From Candidatus Thermoflexus tengchongensis (GTDB taxonomy: Bacteria; Chloroflexota; Anaerolineae; Thermoflexales; Thermoflexaceae): a DNA stretch of 64,000 nt. The stretch is from contig JAEVEX010000006.1 of assembly GCA_016842085.1 (NCBI GenBank), forward strand, positions 39,175 through 103,174, written 5' to 3'. Below are positions 34,589 through 42,921 of this stretch, piece after piece (positions within the stretch are counted from its first letter, which is position 1; the number at the start of each line of letters is the position of its first letter). The notes beneath the pieces are model-generated. The model was not told where the DNA came from and made no database searches. It saw only the letters and a list, made by a program, of their open reading frames with translations. Position numbers and translations under genes: made by a program.

Positions 34589-35770
34589 TTACGGGCAACG
34601 TATGATGTCCTGGGCCCATAGACAATCGGCGCAGGAAGGGCTGTTCCCCCAGCAATCCTCATTATGCGCTGCGTAATCACAGGCCATCCCGCAATCTACA
34701 CATGAGGGGAACCGAAAGGCCCGCACCTTCGCCCGAAACCGCACGTATTCCTCGGATGTCCAGATTTCCATCAGAGAGCGCTCATGGATGAACCCAAGAA
34801 GGTAAGCAGTGACCTCCTTGCGGCGGCCGTAAATGTAATAGGGGTAAGAATGCATGAGCGCGTAGCATGGGCTGACGCCACCGTCCCAGCGGATCACGGT
34901 AGATCGCTCCTCGATAAACCGGCAATGGCGCCACGCGCCCCAGCTGGAGCGGGGCATGCGGGCGATCCCCCACCCCAACCAGTCCCCTCCGCGCACCGGC
35001 CAGCCTGGCATGGCAGGCAACGGTTCCCCATACCGGTCATGCAGGATCGCATCCGCCTGTTCGGAGGTATGGGGGAGGAGATGGGTAATCAGGACAAACG
35101 AGGCGTTCAGGGCCTGGGCCAGGCGGGGCACTTCGGGGAGCTCGCGGATGCTATCCCGGGTGAGAACGAATTCCAGTCCAATCCGGGGAACAAGCCCGCC
35201 GCGTTCCCGGGCCAGCACTTGCAGCCCGCGGATATTGTCAAGCACCCGGTCCAGCCCATCGACGATACCCGCCTTCCGGTAAGCCTCCAGATGGGCGGGG
35301 TCGATGGAAACCACAACGGTATCCAGCCCCGCTTCCACCAATCCTTTCGCCATTGTCGAATCCAGCAGCAGACCGTTGGTGGTCAGGGTGATGCGGACGC
35401 CGATGGTTCGCGCGAGGGCGACCATTTCCACGATGTGGGGATGAACAAGAGGCTCCCCGAACCCGCCGAAGACCATCCGGCGCAATTCCGGGAAAGCCTG
35501 CAGCTGGCGGATCAATTCCCTGAAAAGCTCCCGGCTCATCGTGCCCGGACGATCCTGCCAGACCTGGCGGACGCATATAGCGCAGTTGAGGTTGCACAGC
35601 GCGGTAACTTCCACATAGACCTTGCGAAGGTCCGGTTGGGCGATGTGGAACGCCCATCCGTCCTCTATGGGTTCCACAACGACCTCTGCGCCGTGCGGCA
35701 GCCTGTAATTCTGCAGGAACCTCTCCGGAAGCCGCACGCTTCCATCTGACTCGATTTTCAAACGAGCCAT
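34589..35770 (-). CDS. Radical SAM protein with SPASM-like cysteines and AbrB-like N-terminus
   Basis: 393 residues; the ATG at 35770 follows AAAGGGG. Residues 1-45 resemble an AbrB/SpoVT-type beta strand swap (LKIESDGSVRLPERF). The radical SAM core begins with CNLNCAIC (C-x3-C-x2-C), followed by FGGFGEPLVHP and TTNGLLL. The C-terminus is cysteine-rich (CVDCGMAC, DCWGNSPSCADC), suggesting auxiliary Fe-S clusters of the SPASM type. The layout resembles radical SAM proteins associated with tungsten-cofactor oxidoreductases, and a molybdopterin enzyme operon ends just beyond it, but no aldehyde:ferredoxin oxidoreductase is in the window. A peptide or cofactor maturase role is therefore only a suggestion. 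Confidence 0.7.
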   Translation of the reverse strand: MARLKIESDGSVRLPERFLQNYRLPHGAEVVVEPIEDGWAFHIAQPDLRKVYVEVTALCNLNCAICVRQVWQDRPGTMSRELFRELIRQLQAFPELRRMVFGGFGEPLVHPHIVEMVALARTIGVRITLTTNGLLLDSTMAKGLVEAGLDTVVVSIDPAHLEAYRKAGIVDGLDRVLDNIRGLQVLARERGGLVPRIGLEFVLTRDSIRELPEVPRLAQALNASFVLITHLLPHTSEQADAILHDRYGEPLPAMPGWPVRGGDWLGWGIARMPRSSWGAWRHCRFIEERSTVIRWDGGVSPCYALMHSYPYYIYGRRKEVTAYLLGFIHERSLMEIWTSEEYVRFRAKVRAFRFPSCVDCGMACDYAAHNEDCWGNSPSCADCLWAQDIIRCP

Positions 35771-35818
35771 TGCTGCCCCTTTCCTTTCTCGCATCAGGGG
35801 GTACGCATGGACAAGGCG

Positions 35819-36490
35819 CTATGCTGTTTCCTCTGATATCAATCCTTTCCGGAGGGCATAGCGCACCAGCTCCGCACGGGTGCGCAGGTGGAGCTTCTCC
35901 ATAATCCGAGCCCGGTAGGTTTCCACTGTCTTGACGCTGAGATTGAGCTTCTGGGCGATCTCTGTGTTGGTGTAACCTTCAGCGAGCAGGCGGAGGATCT
36001 CCCGCTCCCGATCGCTTAACGTTTCATAGGAATCCTTCTCGTATCCCGCTCGAACCTGGGCCAGATAATCATCCAGGAGCATTCGTGTGGCGGATGGGTA
36101 AAGGAAGACGTCTCCGCGGGCTACTACCCGGATGGCTTCGATCAGTTCCTCATCGGCAGCCGTTTTCCGAACATATCCTGAAGCCCCGGCCTTGAGGACA
36201 GGGAAGAGATACCGTTCGTGGGCGTGAACGGTCAGGATCAGAATATAGGTGGAGGGGGAACGTTCTCGAATGCGTCGGGTGGCCTCCAGGCCATCCAGCT
36301 CCGGCATGGAGATGTCCATGATCACGACGTCAGGCCGAAGGCGCTCCGCCAGCTGCACAGCCTCCAGACCGTTCCCGGCCTCGCCGACCACCTCCATATC
36401 CGGCTCCTCTTCGATCAGCGCTTTAAGTCCTCGCCGGAGCACCGGATGATCATCGGCGATCAGAATACGGATTTTGCGGGGTCCATACAT
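35819..36490 (-). CDS. NarL/LuxR-family response regulator
   Basis: 223 residues; the ATG at 36490 has AGGAGG six bases upstream. The receiver domain has the DD pair (LIADDHP), phospho-acceptor D in VVIMDISMPELDG and lysine in GYVRKTA. The C-terminal LuxR-type helix-turn-helix reads LSDREREILRLLAEGYTNTEIAQ in blocks. Its start lies inside the end of the histidine kinase gene, so the pair is translationally coupled. The signal and targets are unknown; NarL-type systems often track respiratory substrates, and two respiratory operons lie nearby. Confidence 0.92.
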   Translation of the reverse strand: MYGPRKIRILIADDHPVLRRGLKALIEEEPDMEVVGEAGNGLEAVQLAERLRPDVVIMDISMPELDGLEATRRIRERSPSTYILILTVHAHERYLFPVLKAGASGYVRKTAADEELIEAIRVVARGDVFLYPSATRMLLDDYLAQVRAGYEKDSYETLSDREREILRLLAEGYTNTEIAQKLNLSVKTVETYRARIMEKLHLRTRAELVRYALRKGLISEETA

Positions 36491-37604
36491 GGACAACCTC
36501 CTGCGCCAGGCATTTCGACCCGCTCGCGGGCACCCGGGCCCGGATGCGGGTCCCTTTCCCGGGCGCTGATTCGATATCCAGGGTGCCGTCTATCAGGGAG
36601 AGCCGCTCAGCCATGCCGATCAGGCCCATGGAGCGGGAACGCGATTTTCGAACGATCTCCGGATCGAAGCCGATCCCGTTATCCGCAATCACCATCTCCA
36701 GCTGATCGCCACCACAGTTCAGGTGGATCTCTACCTGCGTTGCTTTTGCATGGCGGGCGATGTTGGTCAGAGCCTCCTGGCTCACCCGGTAAAGAACCAG
36801 TTCGACCTCCCGGGGGAGGCGCTCGATGCGGCCATGGATCTCCAGGGTCACGGGCAGGCCGGTCTGTTTCTGAAACTCCTCTGCCAACCATCGCAAGGCT
36901 TCCACCAGCCCCAGATCGTCCAGGATGGCCGGCCGCAGTTCCATGGCAATTCGGCGGAGATGCTCCAGCGCTGCGGCGGTCATCCGCTGGATCTCCTCGA
37001 TCTCCGGGCGCATTTCCGGCGGCAGGCTGCGGATCAGGAGGCGCTGTCGGATCAGCAGGGAGGTCAACCATTGGGCGGCCTCATCGTGGAGCTCCCGGGC
37101 GATCCGGGCTCGTTCCTCCTCCTGAGCCTGGAGGATCCGCTGGGAGAGCCAGTGCAAACGCTCGTTGTTGCTGGCGATGGTCTCGATCATCTGATTGAAG
37201 GTCTCCACCAGTTGCTCCATCTGAGCGTCACTGAACGGGTGGATAGGGACCTGTATATCCATCCGACCCTGGCGCAGCGCTTCCACTGCCTCCTGGAGCT
37301 GCTCCAGGGGGCGCAGGGCCCAGCGCAACAGCACACCGTAAATCAGCGCGCTGAGGGCAGTTCCTCCCGCGGCGAAAAGCAGGATATACACATAGTGCCA
37401 TCGATGGTAAGCCTCTCCGGACAGCTCGTGACCGGCCCGGAAAGACAGTGTGGTGCCGATCACGGCTCCGGCGGCCACCAGCAACGTGTTGGCGATCAGG
37501 ACCTTATAAAACAAGGGGATGCGCAGTGCCCATCGCAGCAGCGAGTGAGCAATGGAGCCCCACGCGGTTCGCGGCAAAGGCTTCCCCCCAGCCATTGTTT
37601 TCAT
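36450..37604 (-). CDS. NarX/DegS-type sensor histidine kinase
   Basis: 384 residues. Two membrane segments (about 30-50 and 70-92) flank a very short external loop of about 20 residues, so the signal may be sensed in or near the membrane. A HAMP domain follows (about 95-145). HisKA_3 has the phospho-histidine in ARIARELHDEAAQWL. The HATPase has SQEALTNIARHA and ADNGIGFDP. Start choice is uncertain: ATG at 37604 or 37595, neither with a strong ribosome binding site. It is coupled to the response regulator by a 41-base overlap. Confidence 0.9.
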   Translation of the reverse strand: MKTMAGGKPLPRTAWGSIAHSLLRWALRIPLFYKVLIANTLLVAAGAVIGTTLSFRAGHELSGEAYHRWHYVYILLFAAGGTALSALIYGVLLRWALRPLEQLQEAVEALRQGRMDIQVPIHPFSDAQMEQLVETFNQMIETIASNNERLHWLSQRILQAQEEERARIARELHDEAAQWLTSLLIRQRLLIRSLPPEMRPEIEEIQRMTAAALEHLRRIAMELRPAILDDLGLVEALRWLAEEFQKQTGLPVTLEIHGRIERLPREVELVLYRVSQEALTNIARHAKATQVEIHLNCGGDQLEMVIADNGIGFDPEIVRKSRSRSMGLIGMAERLSLIDGTLDIESAPGKGTRIRARVPASGSKCLAQEVVHVWTPQNPYSDRR

Positions 37605-37619
37605 GGCCCGAGCATGTTC

Positions 37620-38936
37620 TTAATCTTCGCGCAGATAACGGAGCTCGTAGGCTTTGCGCTCCAGCTCTTCTCGAAAATCTGGATGGGCGATCTGGATCAG
37701 GGCGCGAGCCCGCTGGCGGATGGTCTTACCATAGAGGTCTGCGACGCCCCACTCGGTGACCACGAAGCGAACGTGATTGCGAGTGGTGGTGACCCCGGCG
37801 CCAGGTTTCAGCATGGGCACAATGCGGCTGACCACCGTGCCGTCCTTCAGGCGGGCAGTGCTGGGGAGAGCGATGATCGGCAACCCCCCACGGGACCGCG
37901 AGGCGCCATAGATGAAGTCCAGCTGTCCGCCCACGCCGCTGTAAAACAGATGGCCGATGCTATCCGCACAGACCTGGCCGGTCAGGTCCACCTCAATGGC
38001 GGAGTTGATGGCCACCATGCGTTCGTTCTGGGCGATGATGAAAGGATCGTTGACATAGTCCGTGGGATGCAGCTCGATGATGGGGTTGTCGTGAACGAAT
38101 TCGTAAAGCCGTCGGGTGCCCAGCATAAAGCCGGCCACGATCTTGCCCGGATGGAGCGTCTTCCGCTCGCCGGTGATCACCCCCTTCTCCACCAGATCGA
38201 TGATCCCGTCGGAGAACAGCTCCGTATGGATCCCCAGGTCCTTGTGATGGGTGAGGGCCCGGAGCACCGCATCCGGGATGGCTCCGATCCCGGTCTGCAG
38301 GGTGGCCCCATCCGGGATCATGGCGGCGATGTGTTCCGCGATGCGCCGGGCGACTTCAGATTGCTCGGCCATATGGACTTCGGGGAGCGGATACGATACA
38401 GGCACGACAGCGGTGAGCCGGGAGATGTGAATGAAGCTATCGCCCAGGGTTCGGGGCATGTGTTCATTTACCTCGGCGATCACCACACGAGCGGAATGAG
38501 CCGCCGGCTTGGTGATCCCCACCTCCACCCCGAAGGAGCAGAACCCATGCTCATCCGGGGGCGAGACCTGGATCAGGGCGGCATCCAGGGGGAGGCGGCC
38601 GCTGCGGAACAGGCCGGGGATCTCCGAAAGGAAGCAGGGGGTGAAATCGGCCCGGCCTTCCTGGACCGCCCGGCGGACGTTATCGCTGATGAAGAGGGTG
38701 TTCACCCGGATATGCCGCTCCATCCCGGGAGCGACGTAATCCGCCGGGCCCACTGTGAGGACCTGCACGATCTCCACGTTCTCCAGGTTGGGGGCATATT
38801 CCACCAGGGCAGCCAGCAGCCGTTGAGGAACGCCGCAGTTCCCGGATAGGAAGACCCGCATCCCGGATCGGATGTAGCGACGGATCGCCTCTTCAGCGGT
38901 CATCAGTTTTTCCCGGTAGATCTCCATCCACGACAT
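37620..38936 (-). CDS. Acetyl-CoA hydrolase/transferase family CoA-transferase
   Basis: 438 residues; the ATG at 38936 follows GGGAGG. It matches the 4-hydroxybutyrate/butyryl/acetate CoA-transferase group: QTGIGAIPDAVLRAL, followed by the catalytic glutamate in HTELFSDG, and the C-terminal GGQLDFIYGASRSRGG block that binds CoA. These enzymes swap CoA between acetate and another short acid through a glutamyl-CoA intermediate. It lies downstream of alanine dehydrogenase and upstream of the NarX/NarL pair on the same strand. The acid pair is not evident. Confidence 0.87.
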   Translation of the reverse strand: MSWMEIYREKLMTAEEAIRRYIRSGMRVFLSGNCGVPQRLLAALVEYAPNLENVEIVQVLTVGPADYVAPGMERHIRVNTLFISDNVRRAVQEGRADFTPCFLSEIPGLFRSGRLPLDAALIQVSPPDEHGFCSFGVEVGITKPAAHSARVVIAEVNEHMPRTLGDSFIHISRLTAVVPVSYPLPEVHMAEQSEVARRIAEHIAAMIPDGATLQTGIGAIPDAVLRALTHHKDLGIHTELFSDGIIDLVEKGVITGERKTLHPGKIVAGFMLGTRRLYEFVHDNPIIELHPTDYVNDPFIIAQNERMVAINSAIEVDLTGQVCADSIGHLFYSGVGGQLDFIYGASRSRGGLPIIALPSTARLKDGTVVSRIVPMLKPGAGVTTTRNHVRFVVTEWGVADLYGKTIRQRARALIQIAHPDFREELERKAYELRYLRED

Positions 38937-38961
38937 CCGAGGCCTCCCGGAAAGGGATTCT

Positions 38962-40068
38962 TCATTGACGGACCGAGGCTTCCAGTTCCAGAACACGGGC
39001 CAGCTCCGGATGCACCACCCGGCCCTCCCGGGTGTTGACGCCGCGGGCCAGGGCCGGGTTCCGGGCCAGGGCCTCCTCCAGGCCCAGCCGGGCGATCTCC
39101 TCCAGGAACGGCCATAAGGCGTTCGTCAGCGCATGGGTGGCTGTCCGCCCCAGCACGCCCGTCATGTTCGGCACCGCGTAATGGATCACCCCTTCCTCCA
39201 GAAAGATCGGATCCCGATGGGTGGTCGGACGGCTGGTTTCGACGCACCCACCCTGATCGATGGAGATGTCCATAATGAGGGAACGCGGTTTCATGGTCTG
39301 GACCATCTCCCGGGTAACGAGGATGGGAGCGCGGGCGCCGGGCACCAGCACCGCGCCGATCAGCACATCCGCAAAGCGGACAACCTTACGCAGGTTGTAG
39401 GGGTGCGAGATCATGGTCACGACCTGACGGCCGCAGAGTTCTTCCAGACGCTGAAGCCGGCGGATGTCCTTATCCAGCACGTAGACGCTGGCCCCCATGC
39501 CCGCGAAGGCCCGTGCGGCGTTCGATCCGACCACCCCTGCTCCCAGGATCACCACTTCAGCGGGCGGAACGCCCGGGGCACCGCCCAGCAGGATCCCTTT
39601 GCCGCCGCGATCGTTCTGAAGGAGCGTCGCAGCGACATGGGCGGCCATCCGCCCGGCGATCGTGCTGATCGGGGCAAGGATCGGAAGGCTTCCATCATCG
39701 GCCTGCACCGTTTCATAAGCGATGGCGGTGACCCGCCGCTGGAGAAGGAGGTCGATCTTATCCCGGCGGGCAGCGGCCAGGTGAAGGAAACCCATCAGGG
39801 CCTGCCCCTCGCGGAGCCATTCGAACTCCTCCTGAGTCGGCCGGGCCACCTTCACCACCAGATCCGCCCGCCCGTAGACTTCCGGGCCGGAATACACAAT
39901 CTGAGCCCCCGCATGGCGATAGTCCTCATCGGTGAAACCCGCGCCGAGGCCGGCCCCGCTTTCCACCCATACCGTGTGGCCAGCCTGAACCAGCATCTCC
40001 ACCCCTGCTGGGGTGAGACTCACCCGATATTCCTCCGGCCGACGCTCTTTAGGGATCCCGATGTGCAT
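38962..40068 (-). CDS. ald: Alanine dehydrogenase
   Basis: 368 residues (family about 370). The ATG at 40068 has GGAGG five bases upstream. Opening IGIPKERRPEEYRVSLTPAGV, catalytic K in this block and H in MGFLHLAA, the nucleotide fold VVILGAGVVGSNAA, and MDISIDQGGCVETSRPTTH are all family signatures. It interconverts alanine with pyruvate and ammonia using NAD. The stop lies 25 bases before the CoA-transferase start, suggesting an operon linking amino-acid nitrogen and acyl-CoA metabolism. Confidence 0.93.
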   Translation of the reverse strand: MHIGIPKERRPEEYRVSLTPAGVEMLVQAGHTVWVESGAGLGAGFTDEDYRHAGAQIVYSGPEVYGRADLVVKVARPTQEEFEWLREGQALMGFLHLAAARRDKIDLLLQRRVTAIAYETVQADDGSLPILAPISTIAGRMAAHVAATLLQNDRGGKGILLGGAPGVPPAEVVILGAGVVGSNAARAFAGMGASVYVLDKDIRRLQRLEELCGRQVVTMISHPYNLRKVVRFADVLIGAVLVPGARAPILVTREMVQTMKPRSLIMDISIDQGGCVETSRPTTHRDPIFLEEGVIHYAVPNMTGVLGRTATHALTNALWPFLEEIARLGLEEALARNPALARGVNTREGRVVHPELARVLELEASVRQ

Positions 40069-40243
40069 GCGAACCTCCGTGATCTCCGGTCTATCCCTAT
40101 GGCGCATAAAAGTTGTGCAACAGGGCTCGAGGAAAGAGCGGTTCCCTGATCCCGATCGATCTGGAAGGCGAGAGGAAAATCATCCGCGCACCTCCTGATT
40201 CCTATCATATAATTGAAAATGGATTCGCACTCCGGAGGCCCAG

Positions 40244-41323
40244 ATGTCGATCGCGTCCAGGGATTTGCCTGTCCTTCTGAAGTTGCTGGAACAGCATCCA
40301 GAGTGGCGGGAAGCGCTGCGAGCTCTGCTGCTCTCTGAAGAGCTGCTGCAAATGCCCCGGGAATTCGAGGCGTTCCGGATGGAAGTCTACCGCCGGTTTG
40401 CGGAACTGGCTGAGGCGCTCACCCGTTCGCTGGAGGTGCAAACCCGCCTCGTCGAGGCGCAGACGCGCGCAGAGGAGCGGATGGCCCGTCTGGAGGAGGC
40501 GATGGCGCAGCTGGCGGGGCGGGTGGGCCGCCTGGAGGAAGCGGTGGCACGGCTGATTGAGGCGCAGGCACGCATGGAGGAGCGGGTGGCCCGTCTGGAG
40601 GAGGTGGTGGCGCAGCAGGCGGAGCGGATTGGGCGTCTGGAGGAGGCGATGGCGCAGCTGGCGGAGCGGGTGGGCCGCCTGGAGGAGGCGATGGCGCAGC
40701 TGGCGGAGCGGGTGGCCCGTCTGGAGGAGGTGGTGGCGCAGCAGGCGGAGCGGATTGGGCGTCTGGAGGAGGCGATGGCGCAGCTGGCGGAGCGGGTGAG
40801 CCGCCTGGAGGAGGCGATGGCGCAGCAGGCGGAGCGGATTGGGCGTCTGGAGGAGGCGATGGCGCAGCTGGCGGAGCGGGTGGGCCGCCTGGAGGCGCGC
40901 ATGATTCGGATGGAGGAGCGATTGATGCGTCGCCTGACCGCCTTTGGAGCTCGCTGGGGGTTGCGCAGCGAGAGGGCCTGGCGGGAGGGAATGCGCGCTG
41001 TGCTGGAGGCAACCGGCTTCGAGGTCGAACGGTGGGTGGCCTTTGATGCCAGTGGGATGGTATTCGATGCCCCTTCCGATGTCGAGCTGGATGTGATCAT
41101 CCGGGATGGGAAAATCATAATCGTGGAATTGCGGACATCGGTGAGCCGGGAAGCGCTTCCTACGATGGAGCGAAAAGTGAAATTCTATGAGCAGCAGACC
41201 GGCCGGAAGGTGGACCGAAGGATCCTGATCACTCCCTGGTATGAACCCGGTGCGGATGCGATCGCTCGCCGGTGGGGATGGGAGCTTTATGGAGAACCTG
41301 AGGAGCTCCAGATCGAGGACTAA
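40244..41323 (+). CDS. Long coiled-coil protein with C-terminal PD-(D/E)XK-like domain (DUF3782-like)
   Basis: 359 residues; the ATG follows GGAGG by five bases. Residues about 60-225 form a long coiled coil built of 14-residue units (RLEEAMAQLAERVG and RLEEVVAQQAERIG types), i.e. double heptads. The last 130 residues resemble PD-(D/E)XK nuclease-fold proteins often fused to such coils in thermophiles: DVELDVIIRDGKIIIVELRTS gives the D...ExK region in short blocks, but the usual lysine is arginine (V-E-L-R). Catalysis is therefore uncertain. The gene is monocistronic, with its own A/T-rich upstream (TATAAT at 40208-40213). The function is unknown. Confidence 0.7.
   Translation: MSIASRDLPVLLKLLEQHPEWREALRALLLSEELLQMPREFEAFRMEVYRRFAELAEALTRSLEVQTRLVEAQTRAEERMARLEEAMAQLAGRVGRLEEAVARLIEAQARMEERVARLEEVVAQQAERIGRLEEAMAQLAERVGRLEEAMAQLAERVARLEEVVAQQAERIGRLEEAMAQLAERVSRLEEAMAQQAERIGRLEEAMAQLAERVGRLEARMIRMEERLMRRLTAFGARWGLRSERAWREGMRAVLEATGFEVERWVAFDASGMVFDAPSDVELDVIIRDGKIIIVELRTSVSREALPTMERKVKFYEQQTGRKVDRRILITPWYEPGADAIARRWGWELYGEPEELQIED
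40483..40898 (+). repeat. 42-base tandem repeat encoding double heptads
   Basis: About ten units of 42 bases inside the coiled-coil gene, each encoding a variant of RLEEAMAQLAERVG. Several units match over most of their length, so recombination can add or remove units without breaking the frame. Confidence 0.85.
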
Positions 41324-41369
41324 GTGCGCGCGTTCGGAGAGAGGATGGAGTCGGTTTCCCCAGGATACA

Positions 41370-41427
41370 GAAAAAGAGACCGGGAGGATGGAGCAGTCAG
41401 CCGGGCTACGGGCTCCATCCTCCCGGT
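41370..41427 (-). terminator. Terminator of the CBS-domain gene, possibly bidirectional
   Basis: A perfect 16-base-pair stem (ACCGGGAGGATGGAGC at 41379-41394 with its complement at 41412-41427) followed on the minus strand by CTCTTTTTCTG. It lies between the convergent coiled-coil gene and CBS-domain gene and could serve both. Confidence 0.8.
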
Positions 41428-41921
41428 TATGGACGCTCCTGGGTGTGAACGGAAAGCACATGGCGATTCCCATGTCGTCGGATCTGGACCCAGCGGGCTT
41501 CGTCCACCCCGTGCTCCAGCAGGCGGATTAGAAGATCCATTAAATCAGTCTCCGTGATGATCCCCACCAGCCGCCCTTCCTCAACCACGGGAACCCCCCC
41601 GAATTTGTGATCCCGCATCAGGCGAACCACCTCAACCAGAGGTGTATCCGGGGATACAGTGATGGGATCAGGCGTCATGCATGCCCGCACGGGCACATGT
41701 TCCAGAAGCAGCTGGTCGGAACGGCGCTCATGGAGCACTAACGGGGAATTCAGGGCTAAACGCACATCCCGGTCCGTGATAATCCCTACCAGCCGCTCTC
41801 CCTCCACCACGGGAAGCCGCCGGCATCGGCGGGAGCGCATCTTCTCCACGGCTATACCCAGGGGATCGTCCGGCCGAACGGTGACTGGATTAGGGGTCAT
41901 AATATCCCGAGCGACGAGCAT
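41427..41921 (-). CDS. Two-CBS-domain protein
   Basis: 164 residues; the ATG at 41921 follows GGGGGAG. It consists of a CBS pair: each repeat opens with a D/C-I/M-M-T-P-(N/D)-P motif (ARDIMTPNPVTV, RACMTPDPITV) and closes with LVGIITDRD or LVGIITETD. Stand-alone CBS pairs bind adenine nucleotides and sense energy state, but the partner is unknown. It lies 42 bases downstream of the truncated oxidoreductase beta-subunit gene on the same strand. Confidence 0.9.
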   Translation of the reverse strand: MLVARDIMTPNPVTVRPDDPLGIAVEKMRSRRCRRLPVVEGERLVGIITDRDVRLALNSPLVLHERRSDQLLLEHVPVRACMTPDPITVSPDTPLVEVVRLMRDHKFGGVPVVEEGRLVGIITETDLMDLLIRLLEHGVDEARWVQIRRHGNRHVLSVHTQERP

Positions 41922-41963
41922 CCTGGAGCTCCCCCTGTAAAAGATTGCTGAACTTCTCATCTG

Positions 41964-42677
41964 TCACATGGACTCCCCGCAGCGACGGAGCAGCTCTTCC
42001 CAGCGACGATCTACCTCCGCCTGAATCTCTGCCACCAGATCTTGATATTCCGGCTTGAACAGATGAGCGAAACGCCCCTGGAGCTTCAGGTATTCCGCGA
42101 TCGGGAGCTTGCGACGTGGGCGGTAATTGAGGCGCCAGACTCCGTTCTCGACCTCGAAGAGGGGCCAATAGCAGGTCTCGACGGCCATTCGGGTGACCTC
42201 CAGGGTTAAAGCCGGGTCATGGCGCCGGCCCCGATTGCAATCGGCTAGAACGTTCAGAAAAGCCAGGCCATCCACGGCAATCGCCTTCCGCACCTTGGAC
42301 ATCAGATCCTTCCAGTGGGAAGGGGCCGCCTGGGCGACATAAGGGATTCGATGAGCTGCGATGATCCCGGTGAGATCTTTGCGCCACTGAGGCTTCCCGG
42401 GCATCACCGCCCCAACCGGCGTCGTGGTGGTCCACGCCCCTCGCGGGGTGGCGCTGGAGCGCTGGATGCCCGTGTTCATGTAGCCTTCGTCGTCCAGGCA
42501 AACGTAAAGGAATTTGTGCCCCCGTTCCAGGGCTCCGGAGAGGGCCTGGAGGCTGATAGCGTAAGTTCCCCCATCTCCGGCAAAAGCCACAAACATGACG
42601 CGGGTTGGGGGACGCCTGCGGCCGCCCGTCCAACCCTTAAACCCCGAGGAGGAGACCCGCTGCTCAACTCCCCTCAT
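41964..42677 (-). pseudogene. N-terminally truncated 2-oxoacid:ferredoxin oxidoreductase beta subunit
   Basis: The 237-residue frame starts at an ATG preceded immediately by an in-frame TAA and without a ribosome binding site. From about residue 28 it matches PorB/VorB-type beta subunits very well: VAFAGDGGTYAISLQALSGA (TPP/Mg site), EGYMNTGIQRSSATPRGAWT, then the usual C-terminus. Intact homologues are about 310 residues and begin with a cysteine-containing C-x-G-C-G segment that completes the TPP and Fe-S sites; that part is absent. No alpha, gamma or delta subunit gene is adjacent. A decaying copy is the most likely reading, although a split or shortened functional subunit is possible. Confidence 0.65.
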
Positions 42678-42921
42678 TTACAACTGTAGAAGAGACCGTT
42701 GAATGCTCCAGTGATCTCCGGCAAGGTTTTTATATGAAGAATGTCGCCGAATGATATTCCGGCCACATCCCCCGAACCGTTCCCTCGGCGATAGATTTTC
42801 CGGAAGGGGTTTCATTCTGACCTCCAAACCTTCAGGATTTCTCCCTGAGATCTTCACAGGATCTTCAAAAGCTCCTGGCAGCATGGGATATGGAAACGAA
42901 GCCTGAGAACAGGAGGTCGCG
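42674..42921. other. Divergent intergenic region without a supported gene
   Basis: The 240 bases between the truncated beta subunit and the Met-rich envelope gene must hold the promoter for the latter, but no clear -35/-10 pair was found. A 46-codon stop-to-stop minus frame here looks protein-like yet has no start codon. Confidence 0.4.

Noticed and set aside
40483..40898. A repeat array that might be a CRISPR
   Set aside because: The 42-base units are contiguous with no spacers and encode an in-frame coiled coil.
42674..42811. A protein-like minus-strand frame upstream of the truncated beta subunit
   Set aside because: It has 46 codons between stops, no start codon, and no similarity to the missing PorB N-terminus.
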